A stretch of DNA of 59,371 nucleotides from Wolbachia endosymbiont of Cylisticus convexus (GTDB lineage Bacteria; Pseudomonadota; Alphaproteobacteria; Rickettsiales; Anaplasmataceae): positions 1-59,371 of the forward strand of contig NZ_QPIP01000002.1 in NCBI RefSeq assembly GCF_003344345.1. Reading direction: 5' to 3'. Under the pieces are notes generated by a model that had not been told where the DNA came from, searched no databases, and worked only from the letters and a program-made list of their open reading frames with translations. Positions 32,292 to 40,807 of the stretch are shown here, one piece after another; within the stretch, counting starts at the first letter, position 1, and every line of letters begins with the position of its first letter. Position numbers and translations under genes: made by a program.

Positions 32292-33584
32292 ATGCTCAAC
32301 GTACAAAATAACGCCACAACTTGCAAACAATGGATATTTTTGGCAGTATGTGCTCTTGCTTGTTCTGGATTGCTGTCAATAATTGTTATTTTTTTACGAT
32401 TGCCTTTTATTTCTTCCTTCGTTCCTTCTGCACAATATATTTTTGATAATGCGCTGGTGATACACGTAAATTTATCAATTTTGGTGTGGATGTGCTCCAT
32501 AATATCTCTGCTTTTTATCATTAACCTACAAAACACCAATAATTGGTTTAGCTTCCTATGGGTTCTATCAACCCTTTCTATGCTGCTGATGTTTATATCT
32601 GCATTTGTTCCAAACACTGAGGTTATCAAAAGTAACTATATTCCTGTGTTACAAAACAAATTATTTTTACTCGGACTAAGTTTATTTATTGTCAGCGTAT
32701 TAATAAATGCAGTTCTTGCATATATGTCAAATAAGCAAACCTCATACCTCTATGTGGGACAGATTGGGCTAGTTATTATACTTGTTTCATCATTTCTTTG
32801 CTTTGTTTTAGCATATAATAATATGCCGACAGATATATATCACTCAGATAAGAATTTATTTTATGAATATCTCTTTTGGGGAGCTGGACATTTGCTGCAA
32901 TTTGCGTTTGCTCAAGCAATGTTTTTAGTGTATTTAATCATGCTGAATTCCAGTGCCAGTCTAGCCTCAAGCAATAAAATTTTACCGCTATTTATCAACA
33001 CAATCTTGGCTGTAGGCGCACCGTTTACATATTTTGTTTATACAGTGGATAGTGCTGAGTTAGTACAATTCTTTACTTGGCATATGAGAATTGCTGGAGC
33101 AGTTCTGCCGTGCTTCCTAATAATACTAGTGTATCGCAATATAAAGACCCTACTCAATGATAAGGGCAATTATTTGCTTCATTCGTTTGTATTGTTCATC
33201 TATGGAGGTGTGCTTGGAGTGCTAACTATTGAAGGCAATGTCACAATTCCTGCTCATTATCATGGTTCTGTAGTTGGAATCACTATAGCTTTTATGAATT
33301 TCATTTATTGGCTGTTACCTAAATTAAACTTTCAAGAAGTAAAAAACTCTAGCATAAAATGGCAGATTTATGCATACAGCTTGGGACATTTTCTCCATAT
33401 TACTGGCCTTGTTTGGCTTGGTGGGTATGGTGCCTTAAGAAAAGTTGCAGATCTGCCAAGTATTTCATCGATGTTGGCACGTGCTTGTTTTATTACGGGT
33501 GGCGCTATATCAGTTATTGGTGGAATGTTATTCGTAATAGTTGTGCTTTTACATCTGCTTAAAGGCAAAGCGCGTACCAACTGA
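32292..33584 (+). CDS. heme-copper oxidase subunit I-like membrane protein (cbb3/NorB-like)
   Basis: The 430 residues contain about twelve hydrophobic segments. VIHVNLSILVW near residue 57 fits the TM2 heme-ligand His. FWGAGHLLQFAFAQAM fits the TM6 copper-ligand region. PAHYHGSVVGITIAFMNFIY fits the HxH helix of cbb3-type subunit I (HVHSGALGW in typical members). GHFLHITGLVWLGG follows. The usual adjacent His pair of TM7 is not obvious (TWHMRIAG is the nearest), so the copper site may be altered. Family members reduce oxygen or nitric oxide. No subunit II or cytochrome c gene is adjacent. The assignment to the superfamily is fair, the exact activity unknown. Confidence 0.65.
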   Translation: MLNVQNNATTCKQWIFLAVCALACSGLLSIIVIFLRLPFISSFVPSAQYIFDNALVIHVNLSILVWMCSIISLLFIINLQNTNNWFSFLWVLSTLSMLLMFISAFVPNTEVIKSNYIPVLQNKLFLLGLSLFIVSVLINAVLAYMSNKQTSYLYVGQIGLVIILVSSFLCFVLAYNNMPTDIYHSDKNLFYEYLFWGAGHLLQFAFAQAMFLVYLIMLNSSASLASSNKILPLFINTILAVGAPFTYFVYTVDSAELVQFFTWHMRIAGAVLPCFLIILVYRNIKTLLNDKGNYLLHSFVLFIYGGVLGVLTIEGNVTIPAHYHGSVVGITIAFMNFIYWLLPKLNFQEVKNSSIKWQIYAYSLGHFLHITGLVWLGGYGALRKVADLPSISSMLARACFITGGAISVIGGMLFVIVVLLHLLKGKARTN

Positions 33585-33830
33585 CCCATAGAAACAAAAC
33601 TAAAAATTGCTTTACGAACTCCGCCAACTCCATTACCATAGCCCTAAGGGTATTTACGACTCAAAACTTATTTTTGACCTGCAGTAGGGTCGAGAGCTGG
33701 CGCGCCTACTTTAGGGCTTGGTGGCTGATCCATTATTTTCATCCTGGGCCTCAAGTGTCTGTTCAGGGTAGCGGTGAAACAAGGTAGACAAGGTGATCTA
33801 AAAGACTAATCATAGAGTAGCTGTGAGGTA
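33585..33830. other. gene-free patch with GC-richer debris and an element end
   Basis: About 33600-33750 has a composition visibly richer in G and C than its surroundings (GGTCGAGAGCTGGCGCGCC near 33690). Read on the minus strand it decodes DQPPSPKVGAPALDPTAG before stops, which I cannot assign. 33755-33772 holds GTGTCTGTTCAGGGTAGC, a variant of the dispersed motif that begins the IS66-type remnant. Confidence 0.4.
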
Positions 33831-34210
33831 ATATGGTTGATGTTTTAGAACTCTGCGAAAACTTAAAAATAGAGATAGAAAATTTAAAAGCAGAAAATGA
33901 AGCTCTGAGAACGCTCAATTAAAGGAAAAGCTAGGTTTAAATTCTAAAAATTCATCAATTCCCAGCTCAAAAGAGTTATACAAAATAAAAAAGGGCAAGC
34001 CAAAAAGTGAAAAGAGTATAGGTGGTCAGGTTGGGCACAAAGGAAGTTTTCGTGCCAAAATGGATGCAGATGAGGTGGTAAAAGTTACCCACTTGCAAAT
34101 GCGGAGGAGAGATAGCAAAAACCGTACATTCATCAAAAAGTTGGAAATCAAGCCTTATATAGTGGAATATCAATCAGGTTGTCGGAGATGCGGAAAAAGA
34201 AAAGTAGCAA
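33831..34210 (+). pseudogene. IS66-family transposase remnant, copy 1
   Basis: ATG near 33833 opens DVLELCENLKIEIENLKAEN, a leucine-zipper-like start. Other frames give KLGLNSKNSSIPSSKELYKI, then GGQVGHKG at about 34021 and a broken zinc-finger-like region ending with CRRCGKRK. This order (coiled coil, SSKxSSxPPSSD-like stretch, GGQxGHxG, Cys motif) is the N-terminal half of IS66-type TnpC. Several frameshifts are present and the catalytic part is missing. A second, inverted copy lies at 39710-39893. Confidence 0.72.
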
Positions 34211-34224
34211 ATTTATGCCTAATG

Positions 34225-34565
34225 TTATTTTTAGATGGATTCATCATGAAGCTTCCAAACCTAACTTCTAAATTTGCTGTTCTTTTTATCTTTTGCAGGA
34301 ATTTCAACTTCTATCGTACCTACAAGGCGAAAAGATTTCCCATAACTTCTTTTCGCCTTGTTCAGGATATCTAGATTTTTTATTTACTGTTCTATCTTTG
34401 CTAGCTCTCACGAGTACTGCTGAATTAAGGTTATGTGCAAGTTCAAAAAAGTCATAATTGGTTCTTTGAAGGTTTGTCATTTCTTCAGGTCTCGAATAAA
34501 CTTTTTGATTCAGTATCCCTAGAACTAGACTTTCTGTACAGCAAGAGCTGTATGCATTATAATGC
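34225..34565 (-). pseudogene. IS4-family transposase remnant
   Basis: On the minus strand the segment decodes SLVLGILNQKVYSRPEEMTN, RTNYDFFELAHNLNSAVLVR, ASKDRTVNKKSRYP and, after a frameshift, GTIEVEIPAKDKKNSK. The pattern resembles the central part of IS4/Tn5-type transposases (DREADxYEFL...VLVRxxxDRxV). Both ends are missing. It abuts the end of the ankyrin-AAA gene. Confidence 0.65.
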
Positions 34566-34594
34566 CTTTTGCATCTTGCTAATCCTTTTGTTTT

Positions 34595-36424
34595 CTATGC
34601 ACTTTTATTAAGCGTTTTGCTCAAATTTATAAAATTCTCAATATTGTTCAACAACTCCATCTTACTATCCGCTTGCTCATTCTCAACCTTTTTAGATTTA
34701 AGATCTTTAAGTACATTATTAAAATCATCCATGGTCACTGTTATTTTTGGTTCATCTTCTGACTCTTCTTTGTAGATCTGATCTATAGCATGAAATTTTG
34801 CTTCATTTACCAAATTTTCTAGATCAGCTCCTGAAAAATCATTAGTTTTATCTGAAAGTTCTGCCAGATTTACATCTGATGCCATTGGTACTCCCTTCAT
34901 ATAAAGAGTCAATATTTTTTCACGTAGGCTCTTATCTGGTAAAGAAATTTCAATGTGTTTAGAGAGGCGACCTGGTCTAATCACCGCTTCATCTAAACTG
35001 TCTAGACGATTAGTTGCAGCAATCACTGTCACGCCTTCCATAGGATTAAAACCATCAAGCTCGTGTAAAAACTGATTTACAATTCGGTTGTGTTCTTCAT
35101 TACTTCGTCCACTATTACTACGTTTTGTACAAACAGCATCTATTTCATCTATAAAGACTATGCAAGGAGCATTTTCTCTCGCTTTTTCAAAAAGATCTTT
35201 TATGTAATGTGCGCTGTGTCCAGCATATTTTTGCATACATTCAGATCCAGAAACGCTAATAAATTTAGCATTAGCTTCACATGCAATTGCACGAGCAATA
35301 AGAGTTTTACCATTCCCAGGTAGACCATATAAAATATAGCCTGTTGGCATCTTGCAACCTAACATTTCAAGAGCTTGCTTCTTCTTCTCTGATATATGAC
35401 CACAAATCATTTTTAACTCTTCTTTTACTTTCTCTGAAACAATAACATCATCAAGTGTTACTTTTTTCTGCTTGTCTGGATCAACTATCTCTATTCTAGA
35501 AGAGCCTTTTATTGCACGAACAAGATCATCTAATTCTTTTGAGTGTGTTGCTTTGTTAACCGATTTTTTTTCATCACTCACTTTTTCAACATTTATTATG
35601 TCTAAATCTTGATCTTCTTCAATCTCATTTTTAGCATTCGGTTCAGCCACTTTGTACGTAATATATCTAGCTATAGATGCAAATGCATACAAAATACTTA
35701 CATACAACAACACCTTTAATACAGGCACATCAGATGCAATTACATTAATCGCAGCAATTGATGTTGCCATAGCAGCGCCTAACAACGACATTGAGCAAAA
35801 AACGATATAACCTTGAATTTTCGCTTTTTTCAGCTGAATTAAGTATCCAGAGCCATTAGGATGCTTGGATGCATAAATATCCACTGGAGTTTTATCATGA
35901 AAATTCTTTAACCAAGGATCTGCATTTTTTCTTATTAGAATTGATATTGTTTTTCTATTTCCATTATCTGCAGCATAATGCAAAGGAGTATTGCCCTCTT
36001 TATCCATTACATTAACACTTATCCCTTTATTTAAGAAAAATTCTACTACTTCAGCATGACCATTTTCAGCAGCTAAATGTAAAGGAAACTTCTTGTGCTT
36101 ACTATCTTTCTTATTAACATCAGCTCCTGCTGCTACCAGGACTTTTGCTACGTTTTCAAAGCCACCTCTAGCAGCTACGTGCAACAATGTAAGTTCTTGA
36201 CTAAATAAATGATTTAAATCAAATACAGCTTTTCTCCACTCTTCATTAAGTTTTTGACTAAATAAATGATTTACATCAAATCCAACTTTTCTCCACTCTT
36301 CATATAGATCTTGATCCTGTTTCTTTAGTTCTTCTTGTATTTCCTGAATTATATTATCTTCATTTAAATCTGCCTTATCGTTAATTATACTGAGTACTTT
36401 TGCTAGTAATTGATCACTTGTCAT
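34595..36424 (-). CDS. ankyrin-transmembrane-AAA ATPase fusion protein
   Basis: The 609 residues join three modules. Residues 41-59 and 60-78 are a near-identical tandem 19-residue repeat (core EEWRK...HLFSQ). Residues 79-190 hold three to four ankyrin repeats, including EGNTPLHYAADNGNRKTISI. Two hydrophobic segments (about 204-222 and 235-255) follow, then an acidic linker. Residues 320-575 form an AAA domain with Walker A GLPGNGKT (367-374), Walker B CIVFIDEIDA (421-430) and the second region of homology VTVIAATNRLDSLDEAVIRP with GRL, so the Arg finger is present. The AAA part is FtsH/CDC48-like, but there is no HExxH peptidase. It is likely a membrane-bound unfoldase with an ankyrin substrate platform; that role is inferred. 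Confidence 0.9.
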   Translation of the reverse strand: MTSDQLLAKVLSIINDKADLNEDNIIQEIQEELKKQDQDLYEEWRKVGFDVNHLFSQKLNEEWRKAVFDLNHLFSQELTLLHVAARGGFENVAKVLVAAGADVNKKDSKHKKFPLHLAAENGHAEVVEFFLNKGISVNVMDKEGNTPLHYAADNGNRKTISILIRKNADPWLKNFHDKTPVDIYASKHPNGSGYLIQLKKAKIQGYIVFCSMSLLGAAMATSIAAINVIASDVPVLKVLLYVSILYAFASIARYITYKVAEPNAKNEIEEDQDLDIINVEKVSDEKKSVNKATHSKELDDLVRAIKGSSRIEIVDPDKQKKVTLDDVIVSEKVKEELKMICGHISEKKKQALEMLGCKMPTGYILYGLPGNGKTLIARAIACEANAKFISVSGSECMQKYAGHSAHYIKDLFEKARENAPCIVFIDEIDAVCTKRSNSGRSNEEHNRIVNQFLHELDGFNPMEGVTVIAATNRLDSLDEAVIRPGRLSKHIEISLPDKSLREKILTLYMKGVPMASDVNLAELSDKTNDFSGADLENLVNEAKFHAIDQIYKEESEDEPKITVTMDDFNNVLKDLKSKKVENEQADSKMELLNNIENFINLSKTLNKSA

Positions 36425-36564
36425 AATCTTGTCTTTAATCTTAAGTAATATATTTAATTATTATATAGCTATAATAAAAAGTCAATATTTATTTTAAATA
36501 AGGTAATAATTGGGATTGTGAATAGTGGTTCGGTCATTCACCCCTTTTTCGTCATTCAAGTAGA

Positions 36565-36882
36565 CCTTCATTGTCATCCCAGTACTGGGATCCAGAAGGC
36601 TGATCAGGTAATAAGAACTGGATTCCAGCATCAAGTGCTGGAATGACATAGTGGAATGTCACGCAATAGCCCCTTTGGGAGTACTCCTTTTTCTGTCATT
36701 CCAGTGCTTGACACTGGAATCCAGATCAAGTACGGCTATCATCCAAATAACCCTTCGTTGTCATTCAAGTAGCCCCTTCGTTGTCATCCCAGTGCCCAGA
36801 CACTGGGATCTAGAAAACTTCACTTTAAATGAGCGCACCAAATAGAAACTGGATTCCAGTGTCAAGCACTGGAATGACATCT
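36565..36882. repeat. cluster of five palindromic element copies
   Basis: Palindrome cores lie near 36568-36588, 36618-36648, 36697-36726, 36783-36813 and 36850-36882. They alternate between CCCAGTG and TCCAGTG versions and all end with TGACA or GGATCCAG-type flanks. They are separated by short segments with CTTCGTTGTCATTCAAGTAG. Any reading frame through here is a by-product of the repeats. The rest of the gap, 36425-36564 and 36883-37219, shows no gene; a short inverted repeat (CGCTTA/TAAGCG) lies near 37010-37024. Confidence 0.75.
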
Positions 36883-37219
36883 CTATAGGACTCCCAACTA
36901 ATCTAAATATTAAGAAATTTACTAAATAAAAAAAAGACAAAAGAACCCCCGTATAGCGAGTTTTGACCCTATAATAATTTAAATTGGCATTGTAATAATG
37001 TGCTAACGCTTATTTTAAGCGCGATTTGGCTGAATGTAGAAAAAATAAAAAAGACATGCAGCCGCTATAATTTTATGTAATTTGCCAATAAATATCTGAG
37101 TTTTTTTTACTGAATTTTGTCGTTGAGCCCAAAAACAAGGATAAATACTCTCATTGATATGATAAGGAAAGTGGGAAAGTTTGTCAAGGAGTTTTTGGCA
37201 TACTATGCACTGCAGGTTT

Positions 37220-37888
37220 TTAACTTACTTTTATGCAATATTGATTGTTCTTGAAAAGCAATCTAACATTTTTTATTCCTTGATTACGAAGCTTTGATGC
37301 AGCTAATTTAGCAGCCTGAGCGTTTACAAAAAATGCGACATATCCCTTGCTTTCTGCACTGTTTTGTTTTGGGTGACGTTTCTGCATTTCTTTTTCATAT
37401 TGCCTTTTGTAATGAGGAGTATTTTGTATCAATTGTTCTGACCTCTTTCTTAGGTACTCGACTTTTACCTTTGCAAGCCCAGACTTATGAAGTCCTAAAA
37501 CTTGTGCTGCCTTTTCTGATAGATCTATTATTCTACCTTCAACAAACGGCCCCCTATCGTTCACTCTTATAACAAGCTTTCTTTTGTTTTCTAAGTTAGT
37601 AACACGAACGAAGCAGGGTAGGGGTAAAGTCTTATGCGCTGCAGAAATCAAGTGACGGTTAAACACTTCACCGTTTGCTGTAAGTGTCCCATGATCTTCT
37701 ATTCCATACCACGACGCTATTCCTACTTCTTCGTAACACTTACAGTATTTTGGATGATAAATGATACCATTTATTGTATAGCTATTGCCAATTTTATAAT
37801 GACCTGCAGTCTGATTATACCTGTTGCTAAAACTACAACTGCTCATCAAAATGAATATTAGGCATGGAAAGGCTAGGTTTTTTATCAT
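37220..37888 (-). CDS. rlpA: RlpA-like lipoprotein (septal lytic transglycosylase family)
   Basis: RlpA proteins are outer-membrane lipoproteins that, in some species, cleave peptidoglycan glycan strands lacking stem peptides. The 222 residues have a lipobox (LMSSC, Cys18), a double-psi beta-barrel domain at about 55-147 with [21 protein letters not shown] and [20 protein letters not shown], where the conserved Asp is present, and a SPOR domain at 182-222 ([20 protein letters not shown]). SPOR domains bind denuded septal peptidoglycan. An intact RlpA in a bacterium with broken murB and murC is notable. The gene is divergent from murC. Confidence 0.9.
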   Translation of the reverse strand: MIKNLAFPCLIFILMSSCSFSNRYNQTAGHYKIGNSYTINGIIYHPKYCKCYEEVGIASWYGIEDHGTLTANGEVFNRHLISAAHKTLPLPCFVRVTNLENKRKLVIRVNDRGPFVEGRIIDLSEKAAQVLGLHKSGLAKVKVEYLRKRSEQLIQNTPHYKRQYEKEMQKRHPKQNSAESKGYVAFFVNAQAAKLAASKLRNQGIKNVRLLFKNNQYCIKVS

Positions 37889-37965
37889 TGTATTTAGTGA
37901 AAGCCATGAGGATTTTAAATTATACTATAATAAATTTAGTAATAAGTAAACGTCTACTGCCAAAT

Positions 37966-38919
37966 ATGCACAGAACTAAAAAAGAAGTAATACATATAAT
38001 CGGTATAGGTGGAATAGGAATGAGCGCAATCGCTGAAATTCTTCACAATTTCGGTTATAAAGTTCAAGGCAGTGATACGCGATCAAACGATAATATAGAT
38101 AGGTTACAAAAACTAGGTATAGAGGTCTATATTGGTCACGATGCCAGTAGCATTAGACAAGCTCAAATAGTCGTACATTCTTCTGCAATAAAACCTGATA
38201 ATGTGGAGCTAGTTGAAGCAAGAAATAACAATAAGACCGTTTTACATAGGTCAGATATGCTGGCTGAAATTATGAAAGGTAAATATGTGATAGCGGTTTC
38301 GGGTTCAAGTGGCAAGACAACAACAACAGCTATGATTGCTTCCATTTTTGATCATTATGGGACTGACGCCACTGTAGTTGTGGGAGGAATATTAAATTCC
38401 TATCAGAGTAATTCAAAACTTGGCAAGAGTGACATTTTCTTAATCGAGGCTGATGAGTCTGATGGAACTATGTTAAAAATTCCTGCAAATATTGCTGTTG
38501 TAACAAGTATTAATGACGACCATATAGACCATTACGGTACATTTAACGACATCAAAAATGCATTTTCTCAATTTGTAAACAACGCGGATTTTGCAGTTTT
38601 ACCTGATTTTTTGGACATTGACTATAATGAAGGTAATTCTGTAACGTTTGGGTTTGGAAACGGTAAGATTAGGGCCAGCAATATCAAACAACACAATAAT
38701 AGCATAGAATTTGATGTGCTGATTAGTATAAACGAAAATAACTCGATTAGATTGCCAACTACTCGAATAATTAAGAGTAATGGGGCAAAAGCAGCTCTTG
38801 ATTCGTCTCTTCAATGCTTGAAACTGGACTCTCGTTTCAATGTTGAACAAAATACTATAGAATTCAAAAAGACAATCCCTAGAAAATCTCTACATCCCAA
38901 AAAGAGTAAATCGTACTAA
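37966..38919 (+). pseudogene. murC: UDP-N-acetylmuramate-L-alanine ligase, C-terminally truncated
   Basis: MurC adds L-Ala to UDP-MurNAc. The probable start is ATG 37966 ([20 protein letters not shown]); the frame is open further upstream to 37864, overlapping rlpA. Domain I carries [16 protein letters not shown] and SDTRSN; domain II carries the ATP loop [18 protein letters not shown] and EADESDGT with [10 protein letters not shown]. Similarity fades after about residue 265, near the NALAA-type linker, and the frame stops at 38919 after 317 residues. The whole C-terminal domain (about 150 residues, including the DDYxHHPTE region) is missing, and the flank holds transposon debris. MurC activity from this copy is very unlikely. 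Confidence 0.88.
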
Positions 38920-39709
38920 TGCTATTTGAACGAACTAGTGCAAAAGTAAGCTAAATTTTTTTTGAGGTGCAAAAACAGAAAGAAACAGTTATTTGAAAGA
39001 TAGTTGGAATTTGAAATGCCTTATGTTTAATTGACATAGTACCAAACTGTTGTGTATCAAAGATATTTTACACAATTTTTTCTGTTGTTAGTCTATCCCC
39101 TTTTAATTAGACTAGTGGACGTCCTTTTTAAAATATCATTGTTTATTGAAAGTGGGATAAGATTGCTAAAAAAATGTTATATATTACAGGGTTTCAGGTT
39201 ATTGCTAAGCGTTGAAAATTGGCTCTAAACTAATAGTGGTGGTAAAGAAATGCATAATACTACTAATAATATGTATCTGTTCAGGGGAGTGGTTCAAGAA
39301 ACGATAGATAGAAGATTGTGAAAAGGCCCTTTGTTTCCACGTTAAGTATAACGAAATTATCCGCTCAAGTTCCTGTTTCGATTGTGTAAAATATGAATTT
39401 TTGCGGTAAACAACATAATGTCGTATTTGCCGTTCAGCACGTCAGCGGCAGGGTCATCTAAAAATTTCCAAGTCATTCTTTCAGATTTCAAAATATTTTT
39501 TGCAACCAGGTAAGTAGAATATCTTCTTCAAGTAATACCTTGTACGCTTTTGCAACTTTCTGGCACGTCTGGAACCTAAAAACATCTATCTCATTTTTTA
39601 GTAAAGCTTTCAAATAATTCAGTGGCTACCTTTCTCAAGCTAGAATTTTAACTTCAATATTCCAACTATGTTTCGAAATCCCGTATCAACAGATTTGCCT
39701 TTTTTTATC
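38920..39709. other. decayed DNA with mobile-element debris
   Basis: No intact gene is seen. 39273-39292 is a perfect copy of the dispersed 20-base motif, and 39293-39345 continues the repeat shared with 15121-15181. On the minus strand 39420-39600 decodes fragments such as FQTCQKVAKAYKVLLEED and MTWKFLDDPAADVLNGKYDI in different frames, which I cannot assign. No remnant of the murC C-terminal domain was recognised here. Confidence 0.5.
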
Positions 39710-39893
39710 AGCAAAGTACCTCTTGCTTATCCTTTTTTATTTTATACAATTCTTTTGAACTTGGTATTGATGAATTTTTCGAGTTTAAACCAAGCCTTTC
39801 CTTTCTTTGAGCATTCTCAGAGCTTCTTTTTCAGCTTTTAAATTTATCTACCTCTATTTTTAAGTTTTGCAAAGTTCTAAAAGTTTTACCATA
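39710..39893 (-). pseudogene. IS66-family transposase remnant, copy 2 (inverted)
   Basis: On the minus strand ATG at 39893 opens a sequence closely matching copy 1 at 33833: LLELCKT then KNSSIPSSKELYKIKK pieces, with several indels. The upstream flank, including the motif at 39930-39949, also matches the flank of copy 1. The two copies are inverted relative to each other and enclose about 6 kb. Confidence 0.7.
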
Positions 39894-39983
39894 TTACCTC
39901 ATAGCTATTCTATGATTAGACCACCTTGCTACTCCCCTGAATAGATACGAAGAATTAACTGACAGAAGAATTGAAAACTAATA

Positions 39984-40661
39984 TCAGCATTCTGTTAAAT
40001 GTATGTGACTCGTAGAGATTAAGTTTTGTCTTTTACAATTTATCTGTACTTCCTTTGATTCATTTACTTGAGTATTAGGTCTTAGTGTTGTATGTGTAAC
40101 GTAACCAGCTACGAGTGCAGACGCTGCTGCTATACTAATTATAGCTACCATACTTAGCCCAGTTATATGCTCAAGTGCAATGTACACTATCAACCCAACA
40201 GCGAGACTAGCACCAATAGTAGCAGTGTATGTTAGTTGTTCAATCGTTTTATTTTTACTTTTTGATTCTTTCTTGAATTGCTGGATTTGAATATTTAATT
40301 TGTTTTTTAATTCTGTATTTTCATTCTGTGCTGTATTATTTGCATGTTCTAAGGCTCTGTTTAACCGTTCAGCCTGATCCTTTTTAGTTTTTAATTCTGT
40401 ATTTTCCTTCTCTAGCTGCTCAAATTTATTTATCTTTTGTTTCATTTCACTTTTTATTTCATTTTTTAGTCCATTTCTTATTTTATCTTTTAATGTAGCT
40501 ATTGCCTCTTCTGGACTTTTTTTACCTTTTAATTCCAGCACGTCTTCAAGCAATTCTGCTAGTTTTATTTTTTCATTGGAGGGCAGAAAGTATGGATCGT
40601 ATAGAGCATTAACAAGATTTTTTAAGTCAGAAAATTCAAAACCAGACATGATAAACCTCAA
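39984..40661 (-). CDS. orphan coiled-coil protein with two membrane segments
   Basis: The 225 residues have a globular N-terminal part (LKNLVNALYDPYFLPSNEKI), a long charged coiled coil (about 60-140, with EKENTELKTKKDQAERLNRA), and then two hydrophobic segments (about 148-168 and 172-192, containing IGASLAVGLIVYIALEHI and MVAIISIAAASALVAGYV) before a short polar tail. No family is recognised. The architecture resembles the broken genes at 43460 and 44567 in its EKEN-type coil. Confidence 0.62.
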   Translation of the reverse strand: MRFIMSGFEFSDLKNLVNALYDPYFLPSNEKIKLAELLEDVLELKGKKSPEEAIATLKDKIRNGLKNEIKSEMKQKINKFEQLEKENTELKTKKDQAERLNRALEHANNTAQNENTELKNKLNIQIQQFKKESKSKNKTIEQLTYTATIGASLAVGLIVYIALEHITGLSMVAIISIAAASALVAGYVTHTTLRPNTQVNESKEVQINCKRQNLISTSHIHLTEC

Positions 40662-40807
40662 TATTAAAAATTTATTATGTAATACATTAAAAATTATAAG
40701 ATCAAGAAAAATTTGTATTGTAACGAGGCTAAATTAAAACGGTAGACATTAAAATTGCTGTATTTGCTCAATTGTGCTAACTTAAAGCTTAAAATTGAAA
40801 AATATTT

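Noticed and set aside
36651..36845. Small open frame in the repeat cluster
   Set aside because: It is made of palindromic-element sequence read through, so it is not a gene.
36565..36882. Possible CRISPR array (regularly recurring palindromes with spacers)
   Set aside because: The repeats alternate orientation and sequence version, spacers are repetitive rather than unique, spacing is irregular, and no cas gene is present. They fit Wolbachia palindromic elements.
37864..37965. Upstream extension of murC to 37864
   Set aside because: The extra 34 residues are hydrophobic, overlap rlpA and are not part of MurC proteins; ATG 37966 directly precedes the conserved nucleotide-binding start.
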